From: Corallococcus terminator
Lineage (GTDB): Bacteria; Myxococcota; Myxococcia; Myxococcales; Myxococcaceae
DNA: 32,347 nucleotides
Direction: 5' to 3'
Assembly: GCF_003611635.1 (NCBI RefSeq)
Contig: NZ_RAVZ01000071.1
Location: 1 to 32,347, forward strand
The notes beneath the pieces were generated by a model. That model saw only the letters and a list, made by a program, of their open reading frames with translations, did no database searches and was not told the origin of the DNA. Made by a program: the position numbers and the translations under genes. Position 1 is the stretch's first letter; each line of letters opens with the position of its first letter. Of the stretch, positions 32,233 to 32,347 are shown piece by piece.

Positions 32233-32347
32233 ATGCGAAGCCCCTTCGACAGCCCGGTGGATCCGCCCACCGCCCGCCCTTGCGAACCCGGCACCGGGGC
32301 GCCTATGAGCACCGGGAGCGCGGCACGCACGCCGCCACGTCCCTCCC
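32233..32347 (+). CDS. Possible 5' end of a gene running off the window
   Basis: An open frame from ATG 32233 (or GTG 32230) stays open to the edge, beginning MRSPFDSPVDPPTARP. A purine-rich GGGGGAAAGCG precedes it. There are only 38 codons, with no recognisable domain. A second in-frame ATG at 32305 could be the true start. Alternatively this is noncoding. Being divergent to the WYL gene, it would be the natural target of that regulator. Confidence 0.25.
   Translation, partial: MRSPFDSPVDPPTARPCEPGTGAPMSTGSAARTPPRPS

Overview
The window is high-GC DNA with strong third-position GC bias and densely packed genes. The gene set points to a myxobacterium of the Myxococcus/Corallococcus group: a eukaryote-like Ser/Thr kinase next to a PEGA-domain protein, a secreted lipoprotein chitinase with a ricin-type lectin domain, a REC-histidine kinase, a WYL regulator, and a protein I recognise from memory as DUF6321-like. 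Genus level is inference; no rRNA gene lies inside the window. I find 23 well supported protein genes, one possible partial gene at the right edge, and no tRNA, insertion sequence, prophage or CRISPR array.

Left edge (1-531): no convincing gene. Three regularly spaced sigma70-type promoters point leftwards, two of them sharing an identical -10/GC-rich discriminator block. This is the layout expected just upstream of a ribosomal RNA operon or another growth-rate-controlled unit outside the window. 532-4495: a GH13 trehalose-synthase-like enzyme (minus) diverges from a flavin-dependent LLM-class oxidoreductase and an AlkZ-like winged-helix protein (plus). 4505-12143 (minus): a run reading Ser/Thr kinase, membrane-anchored PEGA protein, TonB-dependent receptor and SWIM/SNF2 helicase, in transcription order. 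12324-16444 (plus): an MHS-type MFS transporter, then a two-gene unit with a 4-base overlap, a double KaiC-like ATPase followed by a REC-histidine kinase, ending at a strong hairpin.

16508-20285 (minus): the CstA peptide/pyruvate transporter with its small partner YbdD, then the chitinase lipoprotein, whose start codon sits against a long hairpin. 20404-22541 (plus): an S41-peptidase-like lipoprotein and a small basic protein with a histone-H1-like tail. 22678-26601 (minus): a periplasmic aldehyde oxidase operon, PaoA (Tat signal, two 2Fe-2S), PaoB (FAD plus four extra cysteines) and PaoC (molybdopterin), preceded by a cluster of GGACA/TGTCC sites. 26746-28224 (minus): a Baeyer-Villiger-type monooxygenase. 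28543-31491: a GNAT acetyltransferase and a phage Tail-Collar/MdpB-like protein flank a large collagen-like lipoprotein on the opposite strand. 31537-32169 (minus): a WYL/HTH repressor with a perfect inverted repeat just before its start codon, facing a possible gene that runs off the right edge.

No single region is obviously a new defence or biosynthetic system. The most unusual items are the KaiC-like ATPase with both catalytic glutamate pairs degenerate and coupled to a kinase lacking a sensor domain, the collagen-like lipoprotein between tail-collar and GNAT genes, the tandem promoters at the left edge, and the operator arrays before paoA and the WYL regulator.
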